Part shown: positions 5,357 to 6,378 of the stretch, in pieces | How positions within the stretch are numbered: position 1 is the stretch's first letter | Layout of the letters: each line of letters starts with the position of its first letter | Assembly (NCBI GenBank): GCA_964439745.1 | Contig: CAYTQK010000197.1 | Coordinates: 1 to 6,378, forward strand | Direction: 5' to 3' | DNA: 6,378 nucleotides | From: CAYTQK01 sp964439745 | GTDB lineage: Bacteria; Desulfobacterota; Desulfobacteria; Desulfobacterales; Desulfosudaceae | Notes under the pieces: generated by a model | Database searches by the model: none | Seen by the model: only the letters and a program-made list of their open reading frames with translations | Told to the model about the DNA's origin: nothing | Program-made: the position numbers and the translations under genes

Positions 5357-6378
5357 TCATGTGTCCATGTTCAGGACGGGTTGCAAAAACCGGCCGGTAT
5401 GAGAGGCGGCGATTTTGCTGACGGCTTCGGGAGTGCCGCTGGCCACCAGGCGACCGCCATCATTGCCGCCTTCCGGGCCCAGGTCGATAATGTAGTCGGC
5501 ATGTTTGATGACATCCAGGTTGTGCTCGATGATGATGACGGTATTGCCGGCATCCACCAGCCGGCCGGTCACTTGCAGCAGCTTGTTAATGTCATCCAGG
5601 TGCAGGCCGGTGGTGGGCTCGTCCAGAAAATAGACTGTCTGTCCGGTTCCGCGCTTGCTCAGTTCCCGGGCCAGCTTGATGCGCTGGGCCTCCCCGCCGG
5701 ACAGGGTGGTGGCCGGCTGACCCAGGTGGATATACCCCAGCCCGACATCCACCAGGGTCTGGAGCTTGGTTCGGATATTGCCTATATTCTTGAAAAATTC
5801 CATAGCCTGGTTGACTGTCAGTTCCAGGACCTCGGCGACGGTCTTGCCTTTGTAGCGTACTTCCAGGGTTTCCCGGTTGTAGCGTTTCCCCTTGCAGACA
5901 TCACAGGCCACAAAAACATCCGGCAGAAAATGCATTTCAATTTTAATGATGCCGTCACCGCCGCAGGCTTCACAGCGGCCGCCCTTGACGTTGAAGCTGA
6001 ACCGTCCGGGTTTATACCCCCTGGCCCGGGCTTCCGGGGTTCTGGCGAACAGTTCCCGGATAAAGGTAAAGACACCGGTATAGGTGCCGGGATTGGAGCG
6101 GGGGGTCCGGCCGATGGGCGACTGGTCGATATTGATGACTTTATCCACCTGCTCAATGCCGATCAATTCCTCATAATGTCCGGCGGGTTTGCGGGAATGA
6201 TACAGGCGCTGGGCCAGGGCGCGGTAAAGGGTGTCCAGGACAAGGGTGGATTTGCCCGAGCCGGATACGCCGGTGACGCAGACCAGGTTGCCCAGGGGAA
6301 AGGTGACGTCCAGGTGCTGCAGGTTGTTGGCCGCCGCCCCGCGCAATTCGATATGACGAGTGGACGGCCGGCGGTGTT
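5357..6378 (-). CDS. uvrA: Excinuclease ABC subunit A (UvrA), C-terminal part, cut by the right edge
   Basis: UvrA is the damage-recognition ATPase of nucleotide excision repair; as a dimer it scans DNA and loads UvrB. The window holds the last 339 complete codons, about 36% of a normal protein of roughly 940 residues, and the frame is open through the right edge. Counting from the first complete codon, the second nucleotide-binding domain shows Walker A GVSGSGKST (36-44), the conserved SPIGRTPRSNPGTYTG (86-101), a zinc module with Cys at 135, 138, 158 and 161 (CxxC-x19-CxxC), the ABC signature LSGGEAQR (225-232), Walker B VYFLDEP (248-254) and the switch histidine in IIIEHNLD (271-278). All key residues are present, so it looks functional. 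It ends at TGA, about 90 bases before the pncB promoter. No clear terminator is seen between them. Confidence 0.97.
   Translation of the reverse strand, partial: HRRPSTRHIELRGAAANNLQHLDVTFPLGNLVCVTGVSGSGKSTLVLDTLYRALAQRLYHSRKPAGHYEELIGIEQVDKVINIDQSPIGRTPRSNPGTYTGVFTFIRELFARTPEARARGYKPGRFSFNVKGGRCEACGGDGIIKIEMHFLPDVFVACDVCKGKRYNRETLEVRYKGKTVAEVLELTVNQAMEFFKNIGNIRTKLQTLVDVGLGYIHLGQPATTLSGGEAQRIKLARELSKRGTGQTVYFLDEPTTGLHLDDINKLLQVTGRLVDAGNTVIIIEHNLDVIKHADYIIDLGPEGGNDGGRLVASGTPEAVSKIAASHTGRFLQPVLNMDT

Overview
The window reads as an ordinary stretch of a GC-moderate Gram-negative bacterial chromosome. Periplasmic LolA, a SLT_2 (MltB-type) lytic transglycosylase, a PilZ protein and the protein sequences overall suggest a deltaproteobacterium (Desulfobacterota, perhaps Desulfobacterales). 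That placement is an impression from the sequences and was not tested by a search. Every convincing gene lies on the minus strand, so transcription runs from high to low coordinates. I see no rRNA, tRNA, CRISPR array, transposase gene or phage gene.

Layout from right to left, in transcription order: (1) 6378-5357 is the C-terminal third of uvrA, entering from the right edge. (2) 5356-5148 is an intergenic region with a consensus-like sigma70 promoter pointing at pncB. (3) 5147-2358 is a probable four-gene unit: pncB (nicotinate phosphoribosyltransferase), a periplasmic MltB-like lytic transglycosylase, a small PLDc_N-type membrane protein that appears frameshifted, and an unrecognised 106-residue protein. 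(4) 2357-2022 is a gene-free, AT-rich stretch holding a 138-bp inverted-repeat element and a perfect 11-bp hairpin. (5) 2021-1 is a PilZ-domain protein, then lolA, then nadA running off the left edge. lolA and nadA overlap by 4 bp (ATGA).

Functionally, the two NAD genes cover the two routes to nicotinate mononucleotide: NadA makes quinolinate for de novo synthesis and PncB salvages nicotinate. They sit in separate transcription units. LolA, the lytic transglycosylase and the PLDc_N protein act at the cell envelope, PilZ is a likely c-di-GMP effector, and UvrA serves nucleotide excision repair. I do not see a new multi-gene system. The items most worth a second look are the frameshift in the PLDc_N gene, the MITE-like inverted-repeat element at 2116-2253, and the uncharacterised small protein at 2358-2678.
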